A DNA stretch of 64,000 bases from Acherontichlamydia pituitae (GCA_019634675.1 JAHCAX010000001.1:930001-994000), one strand, 5' to 3'; positions 8,096 through 15,654 are shown, counted from the first letter of the stretch. The notes: generated by a model not told the origin, from the sequence alone. A program made the numbers and translations.

Positions 8096-8848
8096 ATGGA
8101 TCAGTTTAGACTCATCGGAATCATGGGAGCAATGGAGGAAGAAATTGTTACCTTGAAGCGCGCTATGCAGAACCCTACGAGCCATTTCATCGGCGGAAGG
8201 GAATATGTCATTGGGAAACTCTTTGGCAAGAATTGCGTTGTTGTCTTTTCCCGCTGGGGCAAGGTCGCAGCCGCAGCCACAGCTGCCATCTTAATTGCCA
8301 AGTTCGGCGTCGAATGCATCCTTTTTACTGGAGTTGCCGGGGCCATCAGCTCAACGCTCAATATCGGCGATGTCGTCCTCGGAACCCAATTGTACCAGCA
8401 CGACATGGATGCGACGCCCTTTTACGCCAAAAGGCAGATCCCTTACCTCAACGTTCAATTCTTTGAAGCGAACGCTCAGTTATTCGAGTCGACAAGCAAG
8501 GCGGCCCACTCTTTTTTTGCCTCCTCTTTCTTCGAACAGCCGATCTTGAAGGACTTTTCAATTGAAACCCCCCGTATTCATCATGGGATCATCGCAAGCG
8601 GAGACCAGTTCGTTTCAGAAGCAGAGAAGATCAAGGTCTTAGATGAAGAAGTGCCTGGCACGTTAGCTGTCGAGATGGAAGGCGCTTCGGTAGCGCAGGT
8701 CTGTTTCGAGCATGATGTTCCGTTCATGATCATACGGACAATTTCCGATCGGGCAGATCATGCGGCCCCTGTCGATTTTCCTAAATTTGTATCGAGCATC
8801 GCGACCCATTATTCTTTGGGAATTGTAGAAGAAATGTTGAAAGCGTAA
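8096..8848 (+). CDS. mtnN: 5'-methylthioadenosine/S-adenosylhomocysteine nucleosidase
   Basis: Cleaves adenine from methylthioadenosine, S-adenosylhomocysteine and 5'-deoxyadenosine, giving the sugar used by MtnK. In 250 residues it carries the nucleoside phosphorylase-like features: GIMGAMEEE at the N-terminus, FTGVAGA near 78, EMEGASVAQV near 193 (substrate-binding Glu) and SDRAD near 218 (catalytic Asp). It closes the four-gene operon. Its product order is reversed relative to the pathway, so the operon is a complete salvage module. The direct repeat at 8850 begins two bases after its stop. Confidence 0.92.
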   Translation: MDQFRLIGIMGAMEEEIVTLKRAMQNPTSHFIGGREYVIGKLFGKNCVVVFSRWGKVAAAATAAILIAKFGVECILFTGVAGAISSTLNIGDVVLGTQLYQHDMDATPFYAKRQIPYLNVQFFEANAQLFESTSKAAHSFFASSFFEQPILKDFSIETPRIHHGIIASGDQFVSEAEKIKVLDEEVPGTLAVEMEGASVAQVCFEHDVPFMIIRTISDRADHAAPVDFPKFVSSIATHYSLGIVEEMLKA

Positions 8849-8849
8849 G

Positions 8850-8867
8850 GATTATTCGACGGTTTGC
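8850..8867. repeat. Direct repeat copy 1 flanking a two-gene cassette (att-like)
   Basis: An 18-base sequence starting GATTATTCGACGGTTTGC. It recurs at 9514-9531 in the same orientation with one mismatch (T to C). The two copies bracket the pair of genes at 8868-9443. Copy 2 forms the last codons and stop of the helicase gene. Confidence 0.75.
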
Positions 8868-9125
8868 ATGAATGAAAAGTTTTCAATAGAAATGTGTAGT
8901 GATTTGGATTATGAGGGGATGGTAGTTGATGTTAGTTATGATATGGAAACTATTGCATCTATAAATTACGACAAAGGAATAGATAATATTGAGATAGAAG
9001 TTTACCCAATATCTGGAAAACTTAAGTTTCCGTTAGATGATTTTTTCCTTGTTCTGGAAAAGTCAAAACAACTAGCAGTAAAATGTGCTAAAGAAGATAA
9101 GTTCAAAAACGATGAGAACTTATAA
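8868..9125 (+). CDS. Small acidic protein of unknown function, inside a direct-repeat-bounded cassette
   Basis: An 85-residue, strongly acidic protein, predicted to be mainly beta strand followed by a helix (PLDDFFLVLEKSKQLA). I do not recognise a family. Its ATG lies directly after the upstream 18-base direct repeat, and it has no good ribosome binding site. Its codon use is more AT-rich than the mtn operon before it. It is convergent with, and overlaps by six bases, an XRE regulator gene, so the two form one compact unit. An immunity- or antitoxin-like role is possible from its size and acidity but is speculation. Confidence 0.55.
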   Translation: MNEKFSIEMCSDLDYEGMVVDVSYDMETIASINYDKGIDNIEIEVYPISGKLKFPLDDFFLVLEKSKQLAVKCAKEDKFKNDENL

Positions 9126-9443
9126 TTCTGATTGCCGTTTTTGTACGATCGGCCACTTTTTGTTTTGCAATTTCTTCTGTAAAAAAACGCGATAAGTGCA
9201 TTTAAAAACTTTTCCTAATCGTTTTGCAATGATTTTTTCAATAGGTCTTTTCCCGTTTTCCATTTCGCTAATGTGGTGTTGACTGATATCAATGGCTTTA
9301 GCGAGTTCGATTTGGGTCATCGCAGCTTTGTAACGACTGGCTCGCAAGATTATCCCAGGCTCGTCATGCTTCTCAAGGTGCTCTTTCATACCTTCACGCC
9401 AAGGAACAAGATCACTTTTTCTTTTTGGTGGTTTCTCACCCAT
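9120..9443 (-). CDS. XRE-family helix-turn-helix regulator (antitoxin-like)
   Basis: A 107-residue protein. Residues about 35-90 contain a Cro/C1-type HTH: MTQIELAKAIDISQHHISEM followed by ENGKRPI. The long N-terminal leader and the basic C-terminal tail resemble the short regulators found with toxin-antitoxin or phage-like modules. It probably represses its own promoter; 70 AT-rich bases lie between its start and the helicase gene. Transcribed on the same strand as the helicase but separated from it by the 18-base repeat. The partner gene is convergent rather than co-directional, which is unusual for HigBA-type pairs. Confidence 0.8.
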   Translation of the reverse strand: MGEKPPKRKSDLVPWREGMKEHLEKHDEPGIILRASRYKAAMTQIELAKAIDISQHHISEMENGKRPIEKIIAKRLGKVFKCTYRVFLQKKLQNKKWPIVQKRQSEL

Positions 9444-9513
9444 GTCTTACCACAACTATTTATACTACGTTTTGTATAGCTAAAAATGGTATATTGTCAA
9501 ATTTTCTTTAGTT

Positions 9514-9531
9514 GATTATTCGACGGTCTGC
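9514..9531. repeat. Direct repeat copy 2, overlapping the 3' end of the helicase gene
   Basis: GATTATTCGACGGTCTGC. It encodes, on the minus strand, the last residues and stop codon of the UvrD/Rep helicase. The pair with 8850-8867 spans 664 bp per repeat unit, as expected if a cassette had inserted at the end of this gene and rebuilt its terminus. Confidence 0.75.
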
Positions 9532-11540
9532 CAGGAAGTGATGCGGAGGAGTTCTTTAGGAATTTCAAAGAGGAAGCGGGAAGGGTTTGTGTTGATCTCT
9601 TTGCCCATTTTTTTCCGTTTGCGCGCCATGCTCAGCGTGAGGTATTTCTTGGCGCGGGTCATGGCAACATACATCAAACGCCTCTCTTCTTCCAATCCTG
9701 TTTCCATCAGGCTTTTTTCGTGAGGGATGATGTGGTCTTCCAAGCCGATCAAGTAGCAGGCGGCGAACTCGAGGCCCTTTGCGCTATGGAAGGTCATCAC
9801 ATTGACCTTGTCTTCCCGGTTTTCATTGCGCCTTTCGGGAGTTTGGCTTTGATCAAGGAGGGTCGTGCTTAAGAAATGGGAAAGGGAACTCTCTTCTTCT
9901 AGCCCAAGGGATGACTGCTCTTCTTCATAGATAGCGAGCGCATCGATGCAGTGGGCGACGTTTTCCCATTTGAAGTCGCGCATCTTTTCACTTTTGACCT
10001 CTTCGGTGATCGCTTTGCGATAATCGATCTCATCGATGAGCCAGGAAAGCGCTGTGTGGAGTTCTTTGCCTTGGAATTTCTCCCGCGCCTGTTTCATGAC
10101 ATGGACAAACTCAGCAATCCCTTTTAAAGCGCGGTCGCTTAAGTCATTTTTGAACTCGCTGGAAAGAGGGGATGCGATCTCTTCAAGGAGGTTCCATAGA
10201 GGGATTTCTTTGGAGCGGTTGAGCTGCGTCAGCATGTCCAAGGTCTTATCGGAGATGCCGCGGCGCGGCACATTGATGATGCGCAAGAGGGCTTCTTGGT
10301 CCATCGGGTTGTCGATCGCCTTTAAGTAGGCAATAATGTCCTTGATCTCCGCTCGTTCATAAAATTCGGTTCCTCCGAAAATTTCATAAGGGATACCTCG
10401 GACCCATGAGCCATCTTTTTCCCATACGGCATTCATCAGCGTGACCTCGACCGGACGGGAGAGGATATTGGAGCGGTAGAGGATAGCCATGTCTTTCCAG
10501 GCGAGCTTTTTCTCCTTTCGGAGCTTGATCATCCGTTGGACGACCGACTGGGCCTCTTCTGCATCTGTCGGCGCATGGAAGAGGGTAATCTGATCGCCTG
10601 CATCAGCATTGCTCCAGAGCTGTTTGCCATGGCGCTCAGCATTGTGCGCGATCACGGCGTTTGCAGCTTTGAGGATGGTCGGCGTCGAGCGGTAATTTTG
10701 TTCGAGCTTGATGATCGTTGTCGATTCGAACTGCAAAATATTTTTGATCTCGGCGCCCCGCCAACCGTAGATCGATTGGTCGTCGTCTCCGACGACGCAT
10801 AAGTTGTGGTGCTTTGCGGATAGAAGTTTCGAGAGCCTGTATTGGATCGGATTGGTGTCCTGATACTCATCGATCATGATGTAGCGGTACCGGTCTTGGT
10901 AGCGCTCAAGCACTTCCGGAAACTGTTCAAAGAGCTGGACGGTAAGCGAAAGGAGGCTGTCGAAATCGACAGCATTATAAGCGCGCATGCATGTTTGGAG
11001 GCGCTGGTAAAGGTCCGCACTAAAATTGTCGTGCCAATTGTCCTTTTCTTTGGGCATCTCCTCATGGGAAAGGCCCCGGCTCTTTGCAAAAGAAATTTTA
11101 CTGATCGTCTCTTCAATGGAAGGAAGGTCTCCCTCATGTTCGAGCATATGCCTGACCAGCTGGGATGTCATCCGGCGGACGTCCTTTTCATCGTAAAGGG
11201 AGAAATTGGGTGTATAGCCGAGATGATGGATCTCTTTTCTTAAGACCTGCATGCAGAAACTGTGGAATGTGCTGAGGGTGACCTGTTTGGCCTGTTTGGA
11301 TCCGATGATTTTTCCGACCCGTTCCCTCATTTCCGCTGCGGCCTTGTTCGTGAAGGTCAAGCCTAGGATGGCCGTCGGTGGTGTCTCAAGATTTTGGATC
11401 AGGTGGGCGATCCTGTAGCTCAGTACGCTTGTTTTGCCGCTGCCGGCGCCAGCTAAGATCAGGACTCTGCCATTTGTTGCCAAGACCGCTTTTTGCTGGT
11501 CGGGGTTTAAATGGGCAAAGATATGGGAGTTCTGCGTCAT
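9516..11540 (-). CDS. uvrD: ATP-dependent 3'-5' DNA helicase, UvrD/Rep family
   Basis: A superfamily 1A helicase of 674 residues acting in replication restart and repair. Motifs in order: LAGAGSGKTSVLSY (Walker A, near residue 30), TFTNKAAAEM (Ia), MIDEYQDTNP (Walker B), VVGDDDQSIYGWRGA (III), LEQNYRST (IV), VMTFHSAKGLEF (V) and MYVAMTRAKKYL (VI). Length and spacing match Rep (673 residues in E. coli) better than UvrD, including the short C-terminus after SRFLFEIP. Its ATG overlaps the rnpA stop as ATGA, so it is probably transcribed with rpmH and rnpA. Confidence 0.9.
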   Translation of the reverse strand: MTQNSHIFAHLNPDQQKAVLATNGRVLILAGAGSGKTSVLSYRIAHLIQNLETPPTAILGLTFTNKAAAEMRERVGKIIGSKQAKQVTLSTFHSFCMQVLRKEIHHLGYTPNFSLYDEKDVRRMTSQLVRHMLEHEGDLPSIEETISKISFAKSRGLSHEEMPKEKDNWHDNFSADLYQRLQTCMRAYNAVDFDSLLSLTVQLFEQFPEVLERYQDRYRYIMIDEYQDTNPIQYRLSKLLSAKHHNLCVVGDDDQSIYGWRGAEIKNILQFESTTIIKLEQNYRSTPTILKAANAVIAHNAERHGKQLWSNADAGDQITLFHAPTDAEEAQSVVQRMIKLRKEKKLAWKDMAILYRSNILSRPVEVTLMNAVWEKDGSWVRGIPYEIFGGTEFYERAEIKDIIAYLKAIDNPMDQEALLRIINVPRRGISDKTLDMLTQLNRSKEIPLWNLLEEIASPLSSEFKNDLSDRALKGIAEFVHVMKQAREKFQGKELHTALSWLIDEIDYRKAITEEVKSEKMRDFKWENVAHCIDALAIYEEEQSSLGLEEESSLSHFLSTTLLDQSQTPERRNENREDKVNVMTFHSAKGLEFAACYLIGLEDHIIPHEKSLMETGLEEERRLMYVAMTRAKKYLTLSMARKRKKMGKEINTNPSRFLFEIPKELLRITSWQTVE

Positions 11541-11989
11541 ATTTTTTTGATGAGCTGAAGCAGTTCATTTAAAATAATTGCTTTGCAGAGCTCAGGGGAT
11601 GCGCGTCTCGGAGAGATATTGGCTTCCAGGGAAATAGGGAGGTTTGGATAGAGCTCGCGAAAAGCTTCCCGGACAACACGTTTGAACCGGTTGCGGTCGT
11701 GCGCTTTGCCATAACGGCGCGAGACCGTAATACCTAATCGGGGACGGTTTGATCGACCCAACCTGAAGTCGAGCGAGATCCAATTCCCGATTAAGCGGTT
11801 ACCGGATTTAAGAATATTTTTAAAATGGGAGCGGTTGAGAACTCGGGCAGACTTCGGCAGCTTTCGAGGAGCCGCCTGGTCATTGCTTTCCAGTTCGACT
11901 ACTCTGCAAGCTTCTTGCGCCCAGCACGACGTCGGCGGTTGATGACTTTCCTGCCGTCTTTTGTCTTCATTCTCTTGCGGAATCCACAT
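11537..11989 (-). CDS. rnpA: Ribonuclease P protein component (start uncertain, overlaps rpmH)
   Basis: Binds RNase P RNA and aids 5' maturation of tRNA. The RNR motif reads YGKAHDRNRFKRVVREAFR, and the domain starts LPKSARVLNRSHF. In this frame there is no ATG, GTG or TTG between the domain start and ATG 11989, which lies inside rpmH in another frame. The ORF therefore either overlaps rpmH by 91 bases and carries a 40-50 residue extension, as in Thermus where rpmH lies inside the rnpA frame, or starts at a rare codon; CTG immediately before PKSARVL is the best alternative. The ending is secure. Confidence 0.85.
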   Translation of the reverse strand: MWIPQENEDKRRQESHQPPTSCWAQEACRVVELESNDQAAPRKLPKSARVLNRSHFKNILKSGNRLIGNWISLDFRLGRSNRPRLGITVSRRYGKAHDRNRFKRVVREAFRELYPNLPISLEANISPRRASPELCKAIILNELLQLIKKI

Positions 11990-12033
11990 GCGCTTTGTCG
12001 CTTTTTCTTGCTGGGTTGATAGGTGCGTTTCAT
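11899..12033 (-). CDS. rpmH: 50S ribosomal protein L34
   Basis: A 44-residue, highly basic protein beginning MKRTYQPSKKKRQSACGF and ending RRRRAGRKKLAE, the standard L34 pattern. It begins at ATG 12033 (minus strand) and ends at TAG 11899-11901. It is the first gene of the minus-strand run rpmH-rnpA-helicase and is divergent from rpmJ across about 220 bases. The overlap with the rnpA frame is described under rnpA. Confidence 0.95.
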   Translation of the reverse strand: MKRTYQPSKKKRQSACGFRKRMKTKDGRKVINRRRRAGRKKLAE

Positions 12034-12255
12034 TGTATATTAATCCTTCAACGAAAGTAAAATAATTTTGCCGTGACTATAACTCAACCTTCCCAATATG
12101 CTCAAGTCAAAAAAAGCAAAAAATGATTTACTCTTGTTTTGATCGAAGTTCCCGAATTTTGAAATTTCCTTTGGACGGAGCGGCTGGGCCTTGCCAAGAA
12201 ATCCCTCGATTTTGTATAAGGGTTGTCTAACTTTTATTTTTTACGCAAGGTTATC
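12034..12255. promoter_or_regulatory. Divergent intergenic region between rpmH and rpmJ
   Basis: About 220 bases without a gene, AT-rich toward both ends. It must hold two back-to-back promoters, one for rpmH-rnpA-helicase and one for rpmJ-rpsN. I could not assign convincing -35/-10 hexamers. Confidence 0.4.
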
Positions 12256-12393
12256 ATGAAAGTCAGAGCATCGATTAAAGCTGATCCTTCAAAAGGTGAT
12301 AAGATTGTACGCCGCCAAGGCCGCGTATATGTGATTAACAAAACTGATCCTAACCGCAAGCAGAGACAAAAAGGTCCTGCTCGCAAAAAGTAA
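12256..12393 (+). CDS. rpmJ: 50S ribosomal protein L36
   Basis: A 45-residue basic protein (MKVRASIKADPSKGDKIV..., ending GPARKK). The KADPSKGDK and DPNRKQRQ strings are typical of the chlamydial L36 form, which lacks the usual CXXC zinc ribbon; no Cys is present here. An AAGG ribosome binding site precedes the ATG by five bases. rpsN starts ten bases after its stop. The rpmJ-rpsN pair outside the main ribosomal protein cluster is the arrangement I recall from Chlamydia. Confidence 0.94.
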   Translation: MKVRASIKADPSKGDKIVRRQGRVYVINKTDPNRKQRQKGPARKK

Positions 12394-12403
12394 CGAGAGC
12401 ATA

Positions 12404-12709
12404 ATGGCAACAAAATCTTCTATTGCAAAGCAAAAGCGGCGCGAGCGCCTAGTTAAACTGAAATGGGACAAGCGTCAGCAACTCAAATCGATCATCCTCG
12501 ACATGGACAAGAGCGATGAGGAGCGTCAAACCGCCAAAATGGCTCTCAATAAAATGCCCCGCAACTCCTCTCCAGTGCGCCTTCGCAGCCGTTGCCAATT
12601 CACAGGCCGTGCGCGCGGAGTGTTGAAGAAATTTAAGCTTTCCCGTCTCTGCTTCCGCGAGATGGCAAATAGCGGAATGATCCCAGGCGTCGTCAAGTCG
12701 AGCTGGTAA
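12404..12709 (+). CDS. rpsN: 30S ribosomal protein S14
   Basis: The long (101-residue) zinc-independent S14. The C-terminal signature reads RLRSRCQFTGRARG and ends LCFREMANSGMIPGVVKSSW. It is involved in assembly of the small-subunit head near the decoding site. Co-transcribed with rpmJ and ended by a strong hairpin at 12738-12770. Confidence 0.96.
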   Translation: MATKSSIAKQKRRERLVKLKWDKRQQLKSIILDMDKSDEERQTAKMALNKMPRNSSPVRLRSRCQFTGRARGVLKKFKLSRLCFREMANSGMIPGVVKSSW

Positions 12710-12737
12710 TCCGCTTTGTTTTAAAAGAGGCAATTGC

Positions 12738-12770
12738 AAAAAGGCCATGTGAAAACATGGCCTTTTTGCT
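12738..12770. terminator. Bidirectional rho-independent terminator
   Basis: A perfect 13-bp stem (AAAAAGGCCATGT / ACATGGCCTTTTT) with a GAAA loop, A-run on one side and T-run on the other. It serves rpsN on the plus strand and can serve the convergent GYF_2 gene on the minus strand. Confidence 0.9.
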
Positions 12771-12794
12771 TTTAACAGAGATTCCGATTGTTCT

Positions 12795-13229
12795 TTAAGT
12801 CGGTTGAAAGGGAGGCTTCAGGACCTCTTCGAACCGCTTCCAATTTTCCATGACCTCATTCCAGACATAAGTTGTCCCGTTGACCTTGCCGTCGCGCCAA
12901 GCGTTGGTCAGCGCATCGATGCTCATAGGGCCGAACTGCTGGTTTTCTGGATCGAGGTAGTACCATAACTTGTAGGAATGGGAGGGGTCGATCGTCTCCA
13001 AATTATTTTTAATGATGACTGGGACCGGCTCCGCTGCCGGGCCTTTTCTTTTTCTTGCTCCGCGAGGCCGGTTCAATGGCGGCATGACGAATAGGGCGAT
13101 CAGAGCGAAAATGCCGAAAAGCAGGCCGATTCCAAACCAGGTATAAGGATTGCGCCCCCGCAGTTTCGCGTAGCGGTAGCAGATCGCTCCCATAATTGTG
13201 CTGATGATCAGCATAATAATTTGTTGCAC
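12795..13229 (-). CDS. Membrane protein with C-terminal GYF_2 domain
   Basis: A 144-residue protein. Residues 1-20 and about 31-50 (WFGIGLLFGIFALIALFVM) are two hydrophobic segments, followed by a basic, Pro-rich linker (RPRGARKRKGPAAEP). Residues about 85-135 form a GYF_2-type domain: LWYYLDPENQQFGPMSIDAL and then VWNEVMENWKRFEEV. GYF_2 domains are usually protein-interaction modules exposed on one side of a membrane in bacteria. No partner is evident; the neighbours are ribosomal genes and a MITE. Role unknown. Confidence 0.75.
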   Translation of the reverse strand: MQQIIMLIISTIMGAICYRYAKLRGRNPYTWFGIGLLFGIFALIALFVMPPLNRPRGARKRKGPAAEPVPVIIKNNLETIDPSHSYKLWYYLDPENQQFGPMSIDALTNAWRDGKVNGTTYVWNEVMENWKRFEEVLKPPFQPT

Positions 13230-13337
13230 GGTGATCTCCTATAGAGTGTTAATATTTAAGAGTAAAAAAGAATGGGGTTCCCTTCAAGGAAAAAAACCTA
13301 TTCCAGAATAACCAATTGCGTTACCATTCAATTTGGT

Positions 13338-13514
13338 CTATACCCGAACAACTTCAAAAGTTGGGAATTTGACAAGAAGTCGTCCTGAATTTAAGCCAGG
13401 CGTAGCTGGCGTCGAAGCAGCCCAACTTGAATAAGTAGGGTGATGCAGAAGGGTCTCAAATTGAGTGACTGACGACGCTGTCAAAAACCAACTTGTGAAG
13501 TTGTTCGGGTATAG
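13338..13514. mobile_element. MITE-like palindromic element, 177 bp
   Basis: Terminal inverted repeats of 27 bases (13338-13364 and 13488-13514, 26 of 27 matching, starting CTATACCCGAACAACTTC) enclose about 120 bases without a coding frame. No clear target-site duplication is seen. The element ends 20 bases before the ATG of the Gls24-family gene, so that gene's promoter lies in or beyond it. The internal string GTCGAAGCAG..CAAC resembles one inside the element near 46160. Confidence 0.8.
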
Positions 13515-13533
13515 CCGTAGAGGAGAATAGAAT

Positions 13534-14013
13534 ATGCATAATCCATTAAAAGAGATCGATACGAAGGAGCTTGAGCTTCCAGAAACCACATTTATCCGCG
13601 ATATTGAAACGAAGGTTTTTCAGTCGATCGCCCTCCAATGCCTCTCGCAGATCGATGGGATCGAGCCGTTGGAAGGAAATCTGTTCGATAGCCTTCTCGG
13701 CAGAGACCGGCAGGAGAGCGTTAAAGGGATCCACGTTGAGCAGGACCAGAAAAACCACTCGGTGAATGTCAAAGTCGAGGTCAACGTAGCCTATGGGATT
13801 TGCATTCCCGATAAAGCGGAAGAGATCCAAACAAAGATTTTTAAAGAGATCAGCCAATTAACTGGGCTGCATGTCGGTACAGTTCATGTCGTCTTTAAAA
13901 ACTTGATCTCGACCAAAGATGCTTCGGCAACGAAAGAAGCTCTCGAGGATGTGCTTGCAAAGCGGATCCATGCGACAGCTCAATCTGCAGAACGATACGG
14001 TGAGGACTTTTAA
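13534..14013 (+). CDS. Asp23/Gls24 (DUF322) family envelope stress protein
   Basis: A 159-residue protein with a Gls24/Asp23 core from about residue 25 to 125: an FIRDIETKVFQSIA opening helix, a central variable loop, then VNVKVEVNVAYGICI and TGLHVGTVHVVFKNL strands. In Gram-positive bacteria Asp23 is tied to the membrane by a small two-helix protein, AmaP. Here the next gene, starting four bases later, encodes such a two-helix protein with a similar C-terminal strand pattern, so the two likely form a membrane-linked complex at the envelope. An AGAGGAG ribosome binding site precedes the ATG. Physiological role in this organism is unknown. Confidence 0.8.
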   Translation: MHNPLKEIDTKELELPETTFIRDIETKVFQSIALQCLSQIDGIEPLEGNLFDSLLGRDRQESVKGIHVEQDQKNHSVNVKVEVNVAYGICIPDKAEEIQTKIFKEISQLTGLHVGTVHVVFKNLISTKDASATKEALEDVLAKRIHATAQSAERYGEDF

Positions 14014-14017
14014 ACCT

Positions 14018-14524
14018 ATGCGCAAGGGCAATTTGCTGTTTTCTGCAGTACAGTTCATATTTGTCGTTGCCTTATTTCTGTTAGGCGGGCTGTTCATCGG
14101 CCTGCATTATACTCCCCATCTGAGGATGTCGATTGCTAACTTGATCATGGACCAAGCTGTCAACCTCAGTTTTTTAGGATATGTCACCATTGTCTGCGCA
14201 CTGCTTCTGTGCATCGGTTTTTATGTCATGCACCGCGGCGCCTACTTCCGGATACGGATGGATGGGGGAGATGTCATTGTCGAACCTAAGCTGATCGAGG
14301 GATTGGTCCAAGACTATTGGAAAGAGCGGTTTCCTGAAAACGAGCTCAAGACCGAGGTGATCTTGCGCGGGTACGAACAGATTGAGGTCGTTGCTGAAAT
14401 GCCTCAAACTGAATTAATGGCAAGAGAAGTGCTGCTTCCTGAAATTGAAAAAGAGCTCGGCGTCCTGCTTTCCGCCCACTTAGGATACCGCCGCGAATGG
14501 ATGATGACCCTCATCATTAAATAA
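14018..14524 (+). CDS. Two-helix membrane protein, probable AmaP-like partner of the Gls24 protein
   Basis: A 168-residue protein. Two hydrophobic helices (about residues 7-28, AVQFIFVVALFLLGGLFIGL, and 51-70, YVTIVCALLLCIGFYVMH) flank a short loop. The cytoplasmic part (YFRIRMDGGDVIVEPKLI ... IEVVAEMP) has alternating strands like the Asp23 fold. This is the layout of AmaP, the anchor of Asp23. The frame is open upstream to 13919, but ATG 14018 just after the Gls24 stop is the sensible start. It forms an operon with the preceding gene. Confidence 0.7.
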   Translation: MRKGNLLFSAVQFIFVVALFLLGGLFIGLHYTPHLRMSIANLIMDQAVNLSFLGYVTIVCALLLCIGFYVMHRGAYFRIRMDGGDVIVEPKLIEGLVQDYWKERFPENELKTEVILRGYEQIEVVAEMPQTELMAREVLLPEIEKELGVLLSAHLGYRREWMMTLIIK

Positions 14525-14535
14525 CCATGAACCTG

Positions 14536-15654
14536 TCATGAATTGATTTCTGCCGGAGTTCTCATTTCGACTGGAAAAAATTTGACGTGAAGAGAAGTAG
14601 CTCGAAGCTCTTTAATTAAACTGATAAAGGATTCAGTGGAAAGTGTAGATAAACTTGGAACAGCTTCGATCAGATAGCGAAATTTTCCGATATAAATTGC
14701 TGTTTCAATACATTTTTCCGATTTATCCAAAATAAGAGAGTAAAGGGTTTCAGCAAGCCCTTCCCCATTTATTTCTAAGACGCCTTCATTAGGATCTAAC
14801 AAAAAACCTAGCTGATCATTAATTTTAACATATGTCATCTGATGAAATGGAATGCATAATTGATAGCTTCCAGCAGGCAGATTTCCAATCTCTTGGATCA
14901 TTGCTTCCGAGGAGTTTTTCCAATCGCAGAATACTTGGTCTGTAATCGGAGCTCCATACGTTCCGGATGGACGACCAGTTTGCATTCCTATCTTCAAATC
15001 GAGGATTTTACCATTCTTTAGGTAAAGGCTTTGGAGTAAAGTGGGTTCAGCATCTCCGCCTTTAGAAAAAAGTTTGCCTAAGGCTGCCATGTGGCTTCGA
15101 TGATCGGTGAACTGATCCTTAGTTTTGAGGTAGATGAAGAGAAACCAATCAGAAATTCCTCGGCAGATTCCATCAGGATATGAAAAGATGATTTCATTCT
15201 GGATCAGGTTATAGGTCCTATTTCGAACTCGAGGGTCCAAAATTTGATGAATTGGGATAGGCGGAGTATCGCTGACAATCCCATGATCATTGCTCCTGTT
15301 CCTTGTCTTTTGTAGAAGAAAAATTTTGGTAGGAGTATCCGATAACAGGTTAAATCCAGCCGTTACATATTTGGAGGCCATTTTTATCTGTTGTGCTGTT
15401 TCACATTTTCCGAAATGGGAAACAAGCTGTGCGCTGATTTGTTTGAGCACAAACGCGATTAGCCATCGAAAAGGTTCTGTAATAATTTGGCAAACTTCCC
15501 ATATGCCTGCAAGATTTGGGTTTTGCGGAGTAAAGACCTTGTAATCAAGGCTGTTGTTTCCTCTCAAAACTTGGTTGATTGCAGGAGAAGAATGGAAATA
15601 ACCTCTTAGAGAATCGTAAGAATCTAAAATCGATGTGTTGAATGTTGTTGCCAT
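14536..15654 (-). CDS. Putative YopT-like (peptidase C58) cysteine protease, candidate effector
   Basis: A 372-residue protein without recognised N-terminal targeting. Three blocks match the catalytic order of YopT/AvrPphB proteases: DGICRGISDWF (Cys), IPFHQMTYVKI (His) and GFLLDPNEG (Asp). The His-Asp spacing of 16 residues equals that of YopT (H258/D274), and the Cys-His spacing of about 107 is similar to its 119. YopT cleaves prenylated Rho GTPases in host cells; the substrate here cannot be told. ATG 15654 (MATTFNTS) is preferred to a TTG eight codons upstream. The gene stands alone behind an AT-rich leader, like other effector candidates here. Assignment is from motif spacing only. Confidence 0.6.
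   Translation of the reverse strand: MATTFNTSILDSYDSLRGYFHSSPAINQVLRGNNSLDYKVFTPQNPNLAGIWEVCQIITEPFRWLIAFVLKQISAQLVSHFGKCETAQQIKMASKYVTAGFNLLSDTPTKIFLLQKTRNRSNDHGIVSDTPPIPIHQILDPRVRNRTYNLIQNEIIFSYPDGICRGISDWFLFIYLKTKDQFTDHRSHMAALGKLFSKGGDAEPTLLQSLYLKNGKILDLKIGMQTGRPSGTYGAPITDQVFCDWKNSSEAMIQEIGNLPAGSYQLCIPFHQMTYVKINDQLGFLLDPNEGVLEINGEGLAETLYSLILDKSEKCIETAIYIGKFRYLIEAVPSLSTLSTESFISLIKELRATSLHVKFFPVEMRTPAEINS

Noticed and set aside
8868..9443. Classical HigBA or RelE-type toxin-antitoxin pair
   Set aside because: The small protein is acidic rather than basic, lacks RelE-like features, and the genes are convergent instead of forming an operon; kept only as an unexplained cassette.
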